In this document: one piece after another, positions 20,001-33,400 of the stretch
Layout of the letters: each line of letters starts with the position of its first letter
Numbering within the stretch: position 1 is the stretch's first letter
Notes under the pieces: model-generated
What the model saw: only the letters and a program-made list of their open reading frames with translations
Database searches by the model: none
Told to the model about the DNA's origin: nothing
Translations under genes and position numbers: made by a program
Assembly: GCA_008828725.1 (NCBI GenBank)
Contig: MEHQ01003287.1
Coordinates: forward strand, 77,203 to 141,202
Direction of reading: 5' to 3'
Source: Saccharina japonica
Taxonomy: Eukaryota > Sar > Phaeophyceae > Laminariales > Laminariaceae
DNA: 64,000 nt

Positions 20001-23000
20001 TCATGCTTGTATTTTTTTTTAGTAAAATCGGGCTCATGTCCGTCTGTTTGTATCACGTGCTGAGTGCTGAGTACGACACAAGTCTCTCCGTGAACGAATT
20101 GCCGTGCGCACAAGGCAGCCAACCACGAGCTCGTGCAGTATAGAGAGCTACTCGTACAGCAGTTTGGTGTTAGCACATGATGTTATATCATATGTGTGCG
20201 ACGACCCGTATTATTCATACTACGAATCATCCGTCTGTGGGTGATCTGTGGTCAACAAAAAACATCGTGAGGTAATTTTTGATCCGACCAACGATTGCGA
20301 GCCGTGTCCGTGTGTCCGCAGCCCCTAATCTGGGGAAAGAGTATTGGAGTTGAGAGTTGAGAGTTGACTCATGGGCGAACACGCCGACAACAAATACAAA
20401 ACCTGTTTCGAAGCAGAGCGAAGGAATAAATCGTGCCTGGTCTCCATCCATCAGGCCATCAAGCTTTTCTCTATGCCAGAGGGTGTTCACACCCCCGCAC
20501 ATCTTATTACGCGCGATTATGTTGTGGCCGCTTCTCCGGAGTGATAAACGTAGCGACATTATTTAGACTTCCCTCCCGATTCATGCTCTACCGCTGAAGA
20601 GGCAAGGTCTCTCCGTTTTCCTTTCTTCCCTCCGCGAATGCGTGGAATGCGCCGAAAAAAAAGCGTGTGCTTTGCTCCCACGGGAACGTCGTGGCCGATC
20701 GACTTCTTATTGGACGACGAGAAGCTTCTTTCGCGAGCCTTTTTAGAAAGTTAAAAGCTTTATTACCGTAGTATATAGGGAAGATCACCACCGCCATGCA
20801 TCCACACACCAGAGAAGCTTCCGCTTGTTGCAGTTTGTTTTGGCACCTCATTTGGTACCTATGAAGAACCTGCTGCTGTAGCTTTACTAAACTAGACTAT
20901 TGATATACTTCGTATACAGCAGTAGTGCGTACGTATCAAAACCACCTACGGCAGGAGTGTCTATCATACGCGTGCAAAGGCCCAGATGCGAAGTCTTGAA
21001 CGTCTCCAGAATCTGCCGTCCACGCGTCTTGCTTTCTTTTTTTTTTTGTGGCGAAAAACAGCTGGCGGCTTCGGCGGCTCTCCCTCTGGGGGAGGGGGAG
21101 GGGGGTACATGGCCGGGGGCGCCGTGGACAGCCCGGCCACTGGCGGCGGCGGCAGCGGGGGGCAGAAAAACAAGAGCAAGCAGTCCATCCTGCCGGTCAA
21201 CGTCAAGCAGGTGCGAAGCAAAATCTGCGCGGCGAGGCGAGGTGATAAATACCTGCACTACGTGTGTGTTTTTGTTTTTTGTTGTTCGTGTTTTTGGCTC
21301 GGGGATGGGAGCGGGAAACCTCTTCGCTGTCTAGAGTACTACTGTAACCGGTTCGAGGAGGGTTTACTTTTTGCTCGCGGCTTCGAGTACTTAGTGGGAT
21401 GCCCGCTTTTAAGACCATCCGGCTTTTAAGACTTTTCGGGAGATTTAACACCAGGTAAATAGGCTTGTCTCGAAAATAATCTACTTGGAATTAGTACGTA
21501 CCAGGTTTTGGGCAGTTTTTGCAGAAGTAAGATAAGACCATGAGCAGAGATAAGACCACGTACATGGCGAAACTCCAGCAGAGATAAGACCATGAGCAGG
21601 TGGGTCCGTACCCCACTGCTGTAACGTGCTGGAGTTTCGCCCCTCTGCTCCAGAGGGACGAGATACGACGTCACACGGATTCACTTACCCTCTACGTACG
21701 TATAGACGCACAACAAGCGTAGTTGCAGGAACAGAAAACTGGCACAGGCATAGGGCCCAAACTTTTCACTCGAAGCCGAACAAAACCGAGGACGTTTCAT
21801 GAATGTGAAGAAGGGGGCAGCCTGCATGTTCCATACCAGTATACCAGTATGTACTGCGGAAGGTCGCAGAGCGCAGGGAGTGCCGTTCGCACGCAATATC
21901 AGTGTAGTATTGCGATGAAAATCACTTCTTCACCAGCTTGACCCCTCATGTGCAAAAAAACTTGCAATTATCCCACACTGCGAATTTACAAATGTTTTTG
22001 CCCCCAAAAAATTGGGTGCAATTATAAACATCAGGTTGTATGATAGCTACGCACGATACGATCTACGGTGTAAGGTTGTAGTGTGATGTGTGAGAAACGG
22101 CGACACCTGCAGCATCGCCTCGAACCGTGTGATTCTCAGACCACACGCCTCTTGTTAGCACCAGACGCCGAGACGCGGTGACTGCCTACCCGACATTTGG
22201 TAGCAAGAACCTGCGAGCGGACTATTGCGCGGAAGACGTCGGCGTTGTGCTTCTCAATGTGGTCACCTAGCTTTTTCCCCAAGCGCTAGATTTGGCTCTC
22301 GTATTATTACTATCTCCACGACACGGCAGTCGGCAGGGGCCGTCTAGGCTGCCCCTGTCGGTCAGCAAGACATTTGGTTTGCGCAAACAGAAAAACCAGC
22401 CCCCTGTTACATTAATCGACGATAAGGGTGGGGATTACCTCGTCGATTGTTGCCATGTAAACGTACGTGTATATCTACGGTATTTATTCTGACTTGGGAA
22501 AGGGGACGAGGTCGTTTTTGTCGCGCGACGTTGCGCAGACTGGAACAAGGCGAGACGAAGCAAATGTCTGACCAGGACCGTTCAACCATCGGCGCTTTTT
22601 CTGTTTTTTTTTTGGCCGCGACGCGTATAACGGCGCGTGTCTACTGCTGTGTGGTTCAGGTACTGGAGTCGGAGATGTCCAACCAGGACTCAGGCGCCAA
22701 AATCGACGGAGTCGATGTGAATCAGGTGTGTGTGAGAGACAGAGAAACAGAGAGAGATACAGTGAGATGGGGAGAGAGAGGAGAGATAAAGAGACAAGAA
22801 GCAACCATGGATTTCCATGCTCTGTGTTCGGTTGGAACGCGAATTGCAGTGGGCTTGAGCTAACTTTTTTTGTCAGGGCGTGAAACGGCGCATTAGCTTC
22901 TTCGCCGGGGTTGCTTGTTGTATATGACACTTGCCGCTACGTATATACAATTTTGAACGGATGAAGCGGTGCTCCGCGTCGTCCTCGAGGGAAATACGCC

Positions 23001-24275
23001 GGGAGTTGCACACTGTCAACAGGGTAGGCGTTTTTTGTGTCGTGGGCTTCGGACGGCGAGTGTCAAAGAGCATGATGCGGGACGCCGTCTACCGCTTTCA
23101 CCCCGCTACAAGGCCTCTTGTTCCGCGAGTTTAGTATTCCGACGGTTGTGAGCAAACCAGGCGCCCGGTTGTGGTGTTGGCTTCAGTTGCCTTCTCTTAT
23201 TAGGTGTGCCACCTGACCCAAGAAGTCTCAACGCGGGCGCAAAATGAGGAGGAAGATGAGCAGTAGAGAGTACAGGGTGTCGTTACCATGTGCATCTACT
23301 TGTTTTTTCCCTTGTGACATGCGCGGAATCACTCCTTAGAAGGTGTTCTTCTTTCCTTCCCTCCGCCCGCCCCCCCCCCCCCCCCCCCAATACCTCCGGT
23401 TCTCCCCTGTTTGTTCAACCGGCTGCTGCTTCTAAATCCTAAAAAATGAAATTATTTTTGCTACGCGTTGAAACGGGGGCAGGTGAAGCTGGTGGGGTGC
23501 ATCGTGGAGTTGGAGGACGCCTCCACGAACACCGAATACACCATCGAGGACACTACGGGACGCTTGAAGGTGATTCCCGCAACCATTTAGTTCGCGTGCG
23601 GAGTATATATCATACGTACATCTGATAGAATACACATGGTGGTGTAGATCTCTCGTGGACAAACACGCAGGTGGCTGGTGGCACCTACGTAGTGACCGTG
23701 AGAACAGTTTTGTTGTATTGTTCTAACAATAGCTGTATGTAGCCCAAGAGGGACTCTTACGTGTGTATTAATAGCACAACATAATACAGTTATGTTGATG
23801 AGGTACGGCAGAGAGATGTGGCGTCAGCTCGAGCGAAGGTCCCCCTTGCGCCATGAGCGACGGTGGCCAGCCTCCCATAGGGCACGCTTGGACTGCGGTA
23901 TTACAAAATGCTTGCTTTTCGTATGTATGTGTTTGCTATGCACGGTTCACCCACCGAACGGCTGCAACTCTCGTGTTTTTTTTTCTGGTCAGAGCAGCTG
24001 TGCTGTCGACCCGGCAAGGTTACTCTCATGCCCCCTAGGACGGCCCGGAGGTAATTCCACTCGCCCGTTCTCGTGACGGCACTACGGAAACCAACACACG
24101 AGCAGCGTCAACATCTTCACTCTGGGGTCGTTGCAACTGCGGGCAGTTTCCTCTCTATATATGCGCCCGCGTTTACGTTTTCGCTTTTGCTGAATTTTCG
24201 GGAAATCCATTCTTAGGCGTTTTCGATAGACACTCCTGAGTCCTGAGCACTGCACTGCACTGCACGCGTACGTGT

Positions 24276-24310
<35 letters not shown>

Positions 24311-24480
24311 GATGCTATTGCTGTTGTTGATGGTCTTGCTCTTGCTCTTGCTGAATCGCAGGTGAAGATTTTCCACAGCGATGGGGAGGGCACAAACGAT
24401 CGCAGCGCGGAGAGGCGCGCACGCAATGAGATCGGGACCTACGTGCGAGTATTCGGCAGCGTGAGTCCTTCAGTCGCCTG

Positions 24481-24536
<56 letters not shown>

Positions 24537-27257
24537 GCACCGGTAGAAGTTTTGTATTGGCCAGAAGGCGTACATGGTCGACCTTCGGCATACCTTTTAT
24601 TTATCAGTAGGGACAACCCACTATGTTAAGCCTAAATAGTCACGTGACTATTTAGGCTATTGAATCGTTGGTTTTCTCTTCTGACCAATATTTTGTGTTG
24701 CTTGGCGCGGTACGGTAGCGGGGGCGCCTAAAGCCTCGCCCGCGACAGCAGTAAATAATCATGGAGTGGGCCCCCTCTTTGGGGAGAAGCCGCCTCCACC
24801 CCGCATTGATAGCTTCTCCGACAAAACCAAAACCAAAAATGGACAAAACCGAACCGATTTTGTATGTGCGAATCCCGTCCACGACATGGACGCATATACA
24901 TGTCAAAGCGCAAACGGGACGGGCGGCACGGTTCGTTTTTTTTCCATGTTTTTTCTTTTTTCTTTTCTAAACGTGAACATACCCTCTTAGTCGTCGTACA
25001 CCGCGTACAATAAACAGCGGCAATACCTTCAAACGCATAGAAACAGAACACCCAGATGGACCATGGATACGGCACAGCGTTTCCTCGATTCCTTACCCTT
25101 ACGTCCTTTCGAATCCACAAGGTTCCGCGTTCCATTGCGTGTGTTGTCATTTTTTTTACTCTCTTTCTTTTTTTTTTTCAATTTTATGTATTTTGTTTTA
25201 TGTTTTGGCAGGTGCGATCGTGGAAGGACGACCGGCACTCGGTCGCGTACGACATGCAGCCGATAGCAGACTTCAACGAGGTCACCATGCACGCCCTGGA
25301 GATCATCTACACCCACCTCTTCAACACAAAGGGTCCGCTGCCGGGGAAGAGTTCGGTCGGTGGGGGGGCAGCCGTCGCGCAGCCCATGCACGTGAGACCG
25401 GAGATAGCGGTGTTGACGTCATAAGCGCACTTTGCTGCAACAGTAACGGCAGTTTGGCGCCCTTTGTTTTACGTTCACTCCTGAATGACTTCGAGTGCGC
25501 GGCTACTCGGAGACCCAGTCGGGCTCCGCGTGCTGTGATAAACGTATCCGCGCACGCGGAAGAGTATGTACGGTGACTACGAACAAGCGTGCTCGCTACT
25601 ACACTTGTATTGACACTATGTTACCACTACTACTGCTGCTGCTGCTGCTTCTACTACTACTACTGCTACTGCTACTACTGCTACTACTGCTACTACTACT
25701 ACTACTAACTGCTACTACTACTGCTACTGCTACTACTACTACTACTACTACTGCTACTACTACTATTACGGAGGACCATAGTAAATAGGACCAAATATTG
25801 CGAGTAAAACTAGGTAAATAAATAGGTTTTTGATTGTACCAGAGGTCCTACTTACTATGGTCCCCCGTAATACTACTACTACTACTACTACTACTACTAC
25901 GGCTACTGCTACTACAGTACTACTATTGCTGTTTGTGCGTGCATTCCACTTGTGCATTTTGTCATTTTGTTAACACGCATCCTCCTCGATCTCTCTGGTG
26001 CATTTTGTCATTTTGTTAACACGCATCCTCCTCGATATCTCTGGTGCATTGCGTTCGGTCGTGCAGGGCGTGGGCTCCCCTGGCTTCCACGGTGGAGGTG
26101 GGCAGCAAGGCTTCACAAGCCCGGCCAGTGGCGGCATGCAAAACAACCAGCAGGGGGGACAGGGGGGCGGGCAAGGCTTCACCGCGGTCCAGCAGAAGGC
26201 GAGGCACACCGAGCTGCGTGCTTTCGTTCTTATATACGACGACGAGCTAGTACTGGCCCTGCAGGGTTTTTGTTGTTGCTATTTTGCATGCGTGCTGAAT
26301 TGCATGCCCGTGGTTTGTGGTGATGGTTTTGAGATTGTTGATAGAATTGAAAGGCAACATTTCATGTATTATGTCTGTGGTATGACCGGCCGGCCGCTGG
26401 CATGGAGAGACCGCTCTATGTTCTCCGAGACTTGGACTGCCGGTCCGTCGGACTTTTTTTTTCCCCCTCCTTTTCTCTCTGTCTCAACCTGGATGCCTAG
26501 CATTCACTCAAGCTTTCTGGTTTGCCAAGCCTATCATGTCTTCCGATTTCTGGAGTGTTTACGATTTGGGCGGCCTTCGACAGTATGGTTGGCAGTCCAC
26601 ACTTACTCTTCATTGACATTTTCAAACTTTACTTTAGGCCCATTCAGAACTGAAAAAAAACAACACTAATTCCAAGTAGTTTGTACCCAAATATGTGGGA
26701 CCAGTTCTTAAGGGGTTAACCCCGGAGGAACTGCAACCATTTTATTTTTGGGACACATTACTTGGAATTAGTGGGGGACACTTTTTTATTTCAGTAGTGT
26801 AAGGGTAAGGGTTACATTCAAGTATATTTCAGCCGTTTTAATTTGTCGGAACCGGGCCAAGATCTTGACAGCTATCGACGTCATGAGGAAATAAATCACC
26901 ACTCGCTGCTTTTGCTTCTTTTTGCTTACTTTGAGCTGCTTTTGATGCTTTGCTGCTGTGCTGCTGTGCCTCATTTAGTTGTTTCGATGGACAACGCATT
27001 TTGAAATTGCTGTGCCTTTTTTTTTCTTTTTCTTTTTCGTTGACGTTTTCATCGACGTGAATGAAGCACCGATGCTCTGTTGGTCGGTTATTATGCGTTC
27101 TAACGCGTGCGATAAAACCACGTGTTCGCGGTCGTATGTTTTCGATTTGCAGGTGCGTGATCTGTACCTTGGCGCGCACGAGGAGCAGGGTCTGAGCATG
27201 ACGGACGTTTTCAACGCTCTGCAAGGCAGTGGGGTCTCTATGCGCGACGTCGAGTGA
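17008..27257 (+). CDS. RPA2: Replication protein A 32-kDa subunit
   Basis: RPA2 is the middle subunit of the nuclear RPA trimer, which coats single-stranded DNA in replication, repair and recombination. Exons: 17008-17089, 21062-21210, 22660-22725, 23483-23569, 24362-24460, 25212-25391, 26067-26198 and 27153-27253; phases agree throughout. The protein (about 299 residues so far) starts MSYGGLEYGGGG, a Gly-rich N-terminus as in other RPA32 proteins. The OB fold (DBD-D) follows at about residues 70-225, with SILPVNVKQ, KIDGVDVNQVKLVGCIVELE, YTIEDTTGRLKVKIF, GTYVRVFGSVRSWKDDRHSV and FNEVTMHALEIIYTHL. After a Gly/Gln linker comes the start of the C-terminal winged helix (VRDLYLGAHEEQGLSMTDVF). 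The frame stops after SMRDVE, but GTGAGT at 27254 is a perfect donor, so the last winged-helix exon is probably further downstream and was not found. The intron after exon 7 appears to use a GC donor (AAG|GCGAGG at 26199). Confidence 0.88.
18053..19352. repeat. Nested foldback (double inverted repeat) in RPA2 intron 1
   Basis: Two outer arms, about 18053-18355 and 19062-19352, are imperfect reverse complements of each other. Between them lies a second pair of inverted arms, about 18421-18660 and 18820-19072. A small palindrome around 18355-18415 has 'CTAGACAGAAAT' facing 'ATGTCTAGCAAAAAG'. The arms are diverged by point changes. No transposase is visible. It could be a foldback transposon or two elements, one inserted into another. 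Confidence 0.65.
18637..18778. repeat. 71-bp tandem duplication
   Basis: Two almost identical 71-bp units (18637-18707 and 18708-18778) sit at the centre of the foldback. A shorter inverted version follows at about 18800-18845. Confidence 0.85.
23371..23388. repeat. Poly-C tract
   Basis: A long C homopolymer in RPA2 intron 3. It is one of many G/C homopolymers in this window. Confidence 0.85.
24276..24311. repeat. GTT microsatellite before RPA2 exon 5
   Basis: About twelve GTT units lie 50 bp upstream of the exon 5 acceptor and may serve as its pyrimidine/U-rich tract. Confidence 0.85.
24484..24533. repeat. CT microsatellite after RPA2 exon 5
   Basis: About 25 CT units begin 24 bp downstream of the exon 5 donor at 24461. 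Confidence 0.9.
25626..25913. repeat. CTA/CTG microsatellite split by a MITE
   Basis: A trinucleotide array of ACT/GCT units at 25626-25764 is interrupted by MITE family 1 copy D and resumes at 25872-25913. The element therefore inserted into a pre-existing array in RPA2 intron 6. Confidence 0.85.
25765..25871. mobile_element. MITE family 1, copy D
   Basis: Well preserved: TTACGGAGGACCATAGTAAA at the left and the matching inverse ending TGGTCCCCCGTAA at the right, with TA borders, inserted in a trinucleotide repeat. Confidence 0.8.
25952..26043. repeat. 46-bp tandem duplication before RPA2 exon 7
   Basis: Two 46-bp units (25952-25997 and 25998-26043) differ at about one base. The second ends about 20 bp before the exon 7 acceptor at 26066. 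Confidence 0.9.
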
Positions 27258-28774
27258 GTGCCGCACTGCATCTTGCAGCTGTGCTGTTGTAACGTATACC
27301 TGGTATATAATGTTGATGGTTGTTTTATGCACTATACATTCATTCCTTCCCTCGTAGTGTTTCGGGGGGTGTAGGTCGCAGTGAGGTCACGGCTAGCTAG
27401 CACCGGTGCTGCAATGCCTCACTCTCGTAGATGATCGCTTCCTGTACTGCACTCAGTTCTAGCTTTTCGATCGTTTGCGTGCCGTCTTCTCGTGTACAGC
27501 AGTGCCCGTACATTTACTGTTTTTTTCGTCATGGAAAAATCGTCCAAGGGTGTGTTGAGTAAGGTGTATACCTTGGGGTAGTACCCAGGTACCAAACATG
27601 GTTGTTTTGGTCATATTCGGGTATATATGTGCTTGGGTACTCCCATAATTCGTACATAGGATGCCCTACTAAACACACCCCCGGACCCGTTTTAGTCTGA
27701 GTTGCTATTGTATAGTCGCACATACCTGGTGCAGGGCTTAATGGAGCGTGGTAGTTAGAGTGCGATGCAATCACGGAGGGCTTCTGCCGCGCTGTATATT
27801 CGCCGACACGCGTGAACATCGCCCCGCCCGCAAGGATGGGTTCCTTCTGGACCGCTGCTCTGCTCCTCACTTTGTCGCTGATACCCCCGCCTCACAAGCG
27901 ATTCTTAGTAGGATGCAGCTCACCCTTCATGCGACTCGCCCAACACCTCACGGCGCTTCGCGCTCGGTGCTAGCAATGTCTGCCTGGTCGGTGAAAACCC
28001 GACATGCTCCATCCCGGCATTGTAGGGATGCGAGGGTCTATGGTCATACGACTACGGCCNGGGTGGGTGGGCGGGTTAGTCGCTAGCGTACCCCCGTGTA
28101 AACTGCAGTCCACAGGGACGGCAACGTATCGCTCGCTGTCTTGTGGTACGATAGCTGTTTTTCTTTTAACGGCGGGGAGAATACTTGTGCCAGCACACCG
28201 CAGTTCTGATTCGAGCGCGCTTGAGTTTTTTTGTCGCCCGATAAGTTCCGACGAATATGCGCAGAGCCTCGCCTGGAGTGTTTTTGGGCGTGCATGGACC
28301 ACACTAATTATAATAGTATAAGCGATTCTTCTGTCCCGAGGCGCAAGCCGATGTGGCCTCTCCGCACGGCCACTGTTTCGCGCTACTCTCCAAATACATC
28401 GTACGGAAGGAAGGCATGATTGGTGCCCGAAAAGTCCGAACCGTCGGGGTGGGGAGGCAAGAGGTAACGGTACGGGCAAGGCAAGGCGGGCACTCGCGCG
28501 CTCCACAAACTTGCGTACTTTGGCAGGAAGAGCCGAACAGCTGCTGCGTGGGCTGCGTGCTTGTGTGAAGGCGCGTGATTGCTTGGACCACCTAGAGAGC
28601 GTACGAATGCTATCCGCGCAAATGGCGTACGTATATTTTTCTCCGATAGGTTGTGTGCATGTGTAACGGACAACGCAACAACAGAGTGTGGGCGAGCCTG
28701 TTTCGACGTTTTGCGCCGATTGAATCGTAACTCGAATTTTTTTTCAGCACTACGTGGAAGGCTCTTTTGCGTAC

Positions 28775-28848
<74 letters not shown>

Positions 28849-30433
28849 GTTTGTATATCGAGATGACCGGGTCGCCGATTCCAGCAACATACATTGTGAC
28901 TAAAAAGCGACGGCTGTTCCGTCACTGCTTGTATGATACGTGTATAGTGGGTGTGTATTCGTAATAATGTTAGTTCGAAGGACTGATAACTACCATATAA
29001 CGAACACCTTGTACGCCGCCTGCTCCTCCTCCCCCTCTGACATTCTCGACTGCTCGGCACGCTGCTCTCACTCACTGCTGCTGGACAGTTTTTTTTTGGG
29101 GGGGGGTTGGCAGCTTGTATGCGCCTTTCAGTTACTATTATACGCGAATTGGATTTTTGTATCATCACGATCATAATCGCCGCCTTCTACACTATCGTCG
29201 TTATTGTTACAATAGTCTATACCGGTTCTTCATACCACATGTGGATTGGGTGGATTACATTACTGTAGTCCCCCCCCGCAAAAAAATGTAGAAACATTGC
29301 AAGCACGCTCAAGGCCCAATCATTTTGTGTTTTTTTTTCCTCGAACAAAAATACTTCTACCGGTAACTCAGCTTTCAAATTGCCTGTCGAGTGTCTCGTG
29401 TGGTCCAGTAGTAGTAGTTGTACCAACCAGTAGTCTATAGCAAGCAGTAGCAGTAGCAGCAAAACTGACCAAGCAAACAAAAATAACACATTGTGATGAC
29501 GGTACTTACACTGTAGACAGCGAGATAAATCACCATTCATTGTGATGACGACGAGCGAGGTGAGCCGCATCCTGCTCAGAACCGATTGTGAGGGGGGCTT
29601 TCTTGCATACATACCAGTATCAGTCAAGACGCGGCAACGCGGCTCCGCCTATAGAAGAAGCAGCTGGCCGAAGTTGAGATATTCAAGATCGTAACCGCGA
29701 CAATAACGAACGGGTGGCATGAACAGAACACGTCAGCTTCTTCTGATTCACGTATCTAGCAGCAACAAACAGTACTCTGTAGACTGCTGTACTGTAGACG
29801 CCATCTTCTTGGATATTATGGAATTCTTACATCACTTCACAGCAGTATCGTATAGTGCTGGGGAAAACTTCTTCCCTCTCTCTCTGCGAGAGATTTTGGC
29901 GGGTCCGTTATCCGTTTCACGTGAATGAGAAAATGAGAGTATACCGCGGCCGAAACTGATCGCCGTTATAGACAGATGTGTATGCCGTTGTCGTTTTACG
30001 GATCGTGTCAACGCGTCCACACAAAAAAAAAAAAAAATCGAAAAACGAAAAACGAAACCGACAGAATACTCGTGTACAAGATCGAGTTCTGATTGGCCAA
30101 GGTCGAGCTCGTCGATTCCTCTAGGGATGCAACAGCAACCACCGCATTTTGCGTTTATTTGACCATCGTGCATCGTGCGGCTTGGCAATAGCTTGCGTGG
30201 ATAACGGACACACCCGACCGTGCGCACAGCCACACAGGTCAGCACTGACAGAGCGCGCCCACCAAGTCCGCGGCTACAAGCACCTCTATTCCTCGACAGG
30301 AACGCTTGCTTCTCAGGCGAGCATAGCTACCTCCTCCCCTGTACCTTCAAGGTTCTAAAAATACCTTCGACGTTCCCGAGAGGTATTCTCCCACTCGCAT
30401 AGTATTTTCAAGACATCTACGCGGTCAATCATC
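27258..30433. other. Intergenic, repeats only
   Basis: A dispersed repeat lies at about 27890-28075 (GGATGCAGCTCACCCTTCAT ... GTCTATGGTCATACGACTAC). Related copies are at about 34165-34275, 35155-35300, 43590-43810 and 60765-60800. A TAC microsatellite lies at 28772-28849 and an N at 28060. The missing last RPA2 exon should be here, but I could not recognise it. Confidence 0.5.
28772..28849. repeat. TAC microsatellite
   Basis: About 25 TAC units with one interruption near the start. Confidence 0.9.
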
Positions 30434-33400
30434 ATGGCACCCCTCGCGTTGGGGCTGATGCTCTCGGCGGCCATCGTGCCTATGGCGGGAGCTTTCGTGG
30501 CGAACCCGGCAGCTTTCTCGATTGCCAAGCAAACAATGGGTGACATGGGAGGTGAGTGGACTGCGCTCCAAAATGCAGTGCGAGAGGAGGTTGCGTGCAC
30601 AGACTAGACCTTCTTGGAATCGCTCGTCTGCTGTTGTACTGCGGTAGCTGTACGTAGCTGTTGCTGTGTCTTCGTCTGCGGTTGGCATTCGCCTCATATA
30701 GTCGACGTTGCAGCATACTGGTACAGAAGAACGAAAATACAACAGCGCAGGGCTCGACGTCGTGCGCTCGGGCTCGTCGAAGCAGCACCAACAGCACCAG
30801 CAGCAGCAGCAATGGCATGGTGCTAAAAAGTTACAGCAGTGTGTACGAGGTATAGTCAAGAGAGCAGAGACCTTTCTTTGCTGACCAACCGCAAAAAACG
30901 AAAATCCTTCAAATTTGTCTAAACCACAGCAGCAGCCTCGTCATACGTTGCACCAGGTCAGTCTGAAAGACACCTTTCAGACATTCGAGTATATATCGTG
31001 CTTGCTTTTTTAATATCGTGCTTGCTATATACGGTTGGTACACAGAAGAGGTATGATACTCGTAGGGTTAGCACGCGTTGTCAGAGTGAACAGCGAGTGG
31101 GTTCGCCCCTCGTTCGTTCGCGGGGGAGACTCGTGTGCCTCGTGCTGCTCAGCAGATGCAAGGTTCCGTAAACCCTTCTCTCTTTCTCTGCTCTCTTGTG
31201 CTCTCGTTCCATGTATTATATACTGCTGCTGTGGGCTGTGGGCACTCAGTGTTCCGAAGTACGTACGTAGCCACTATCATACGAGTCTTATTTGGTTGGT
31301 TCCGTCGAAACAAGGAAACACACCACGTGTCGTGTACACAGGTACTCTGTGCGACACAGGCTGCTTGCTTTGTGTACCGGTATGTATTTTGATGGTGCTG
31401 CAAGCAACATCCATACCTACGACCTGTGGTATATACCAGCAGTGATCCCCACCAAAGCTGTCTTATGCTGTGCATGGTGATGCATCATGGGCCTTCCGCT
31501 CCAAATTACGCTCGAAGCTTCGGAGCTTATTGCAATCGTGCTTGCTTTGCGTCGAGATTCGAAATGCCATGCCACACCTACGCCTGGTCTACGATGAATC
31601 GAATACCATTCGTAGTGTTGCCGTGTCTCACAACCGGACCAAGCGAAGCACACGAGAACATTCACATTCACACTTGCAACACCAAACACCAAAGCGCCTA
31701 AAGATGCTCGTACTCGCCTATTACAGCAGTATAATCAAATGCACGACAAAGGACAAAAAATGTGCATACGTTTTGTGGTGCTTGTTCCTTCGCTTGTTCG
31801 TCGTTTACCTTTTGGTTTTGTTACATTAGAGCAACAGTGGTCCCGCTTTATATTAATAGTCGTAATGCCGGTATGCGCCAGCCAACAATAATACCCGCAC
31901 TGTTCTGTACCAGGTATAATATACGTTGTGGCTTGTGGCAATCGGCACTACTCCGCACACTTACACTGCCGCATCTGCTGATCTGCTGTGCCAAGCGATT
32001 TAACAGGCACTATAGCGGGCAGCCGACGCTACTCAACCGGCACTATAAAGGGACCACTACAGCAGTGCTCTTGTATCCTATAATGTAATACGATGGTGTT
32101 TGTGAGTTAAATCTACGATATGGTCATTGATACTCAGTTCAGTACTTTTGAAAAAAAAAAAGACAACAACCTGTGATGATGATGATACGCAAAATCTGTT
32201 GAGAGAGATCGAAAATTGAAAAAGCCCAGAAAAACTCCTTCGTTGTCGTACGTATATCCTTCGAATTGTCATGTTATTATTATTCTCTGCGACGTCGGGG
32301 GGAGGGGGGGGTTCACTGGCGTGGGCAATATCGTGTACCTCTGCTGTGCCCGGCGCAGCTATGCACGTCAAGCTGAGGTACTCGAAAGTGAGCATCTATC
32401 TCTCTCCTGTACTCTTGCCTCTTGTGGCAAATAAACGTCGGTAGAGCCCATGACTATTAAAAGGGTAATTCCGTCGGTCGACAACAAAACTCATATTTCT
32501 TCTTTTCTGTATTTTACTTAGAAATGTTATGCTTCTCCATTAAATAGCAAGCTTAAGCTTGGTGTTGATACTACTTGCGATCATGTCATGTATCGACACT
32601 CTGTTCGATGTTCGATGCTTGATGTTATATACTGATACCACTCTGTCCCGAAGTATAAGCACTATCTGTATATTTGTATTCAATGCAAACGGTCCTTATA
32701 TTTACGGACAGGGTATATGTGGATGTATGTGCCTTGACCCCTCAAGAACTGGTCCCACGTACGTACGATATTTGGGGACAAACTACTTGGAATTAGTGGG
32801 GGATAAGTTTTTCAGTTTTGAATGGGTTAAATTACCTATGGCAAAACCCGGTACACTTTCCGCTGTTAACATTTGTTTCACCGCAGCAGTAGGTGCAAGC
32901 CAAGTGACGCGACGAAGCCGAGCCTACCCAGCGAGTGGGAGCGCCCGGCGAACGGTCCTAAGCTGCACGGCCACGCTCCCCGAACAGACGAAGCTCGACC
33001 CCACCGTGCACGGCAGCAGCGCGGAGGAAGTCGACCACTTCCGAGACTTTGCGTACCCGGCGAACAAGGCACGATGGAAGAAGAACACCAAGCAGGTACG
33101 AGTATATTGATACCTGGTATATATGACACCTGGTACGCGCAGATATACAGCATATCGTATGTACTGATAATTGACGGCAGTTTAATGGTACATGGTACAA
33201 TGGGGGTATGTAGCGGCTTAACTGACCCCGTGTGGGGACGCCTGAGACTTGAGACGCATTCCCAGCCGTCTGTGTATGTACGGGCAGCGTGAGCGCCGAG
33301 CATTACATTAGTACGGGTAGGATCGTGTCACGCCTGTGCCGTACGGCCCCCTCCTGCATTGTAACTCGGACACCAACTAATGTGTATTATCCCCCCCAAG

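Noticed and set aside
28383..29174. 263-codon minus-strand frame with poly-Ser
   Set aside because: The core is a TAC microsatellite; the flanks have no recognisable domain.
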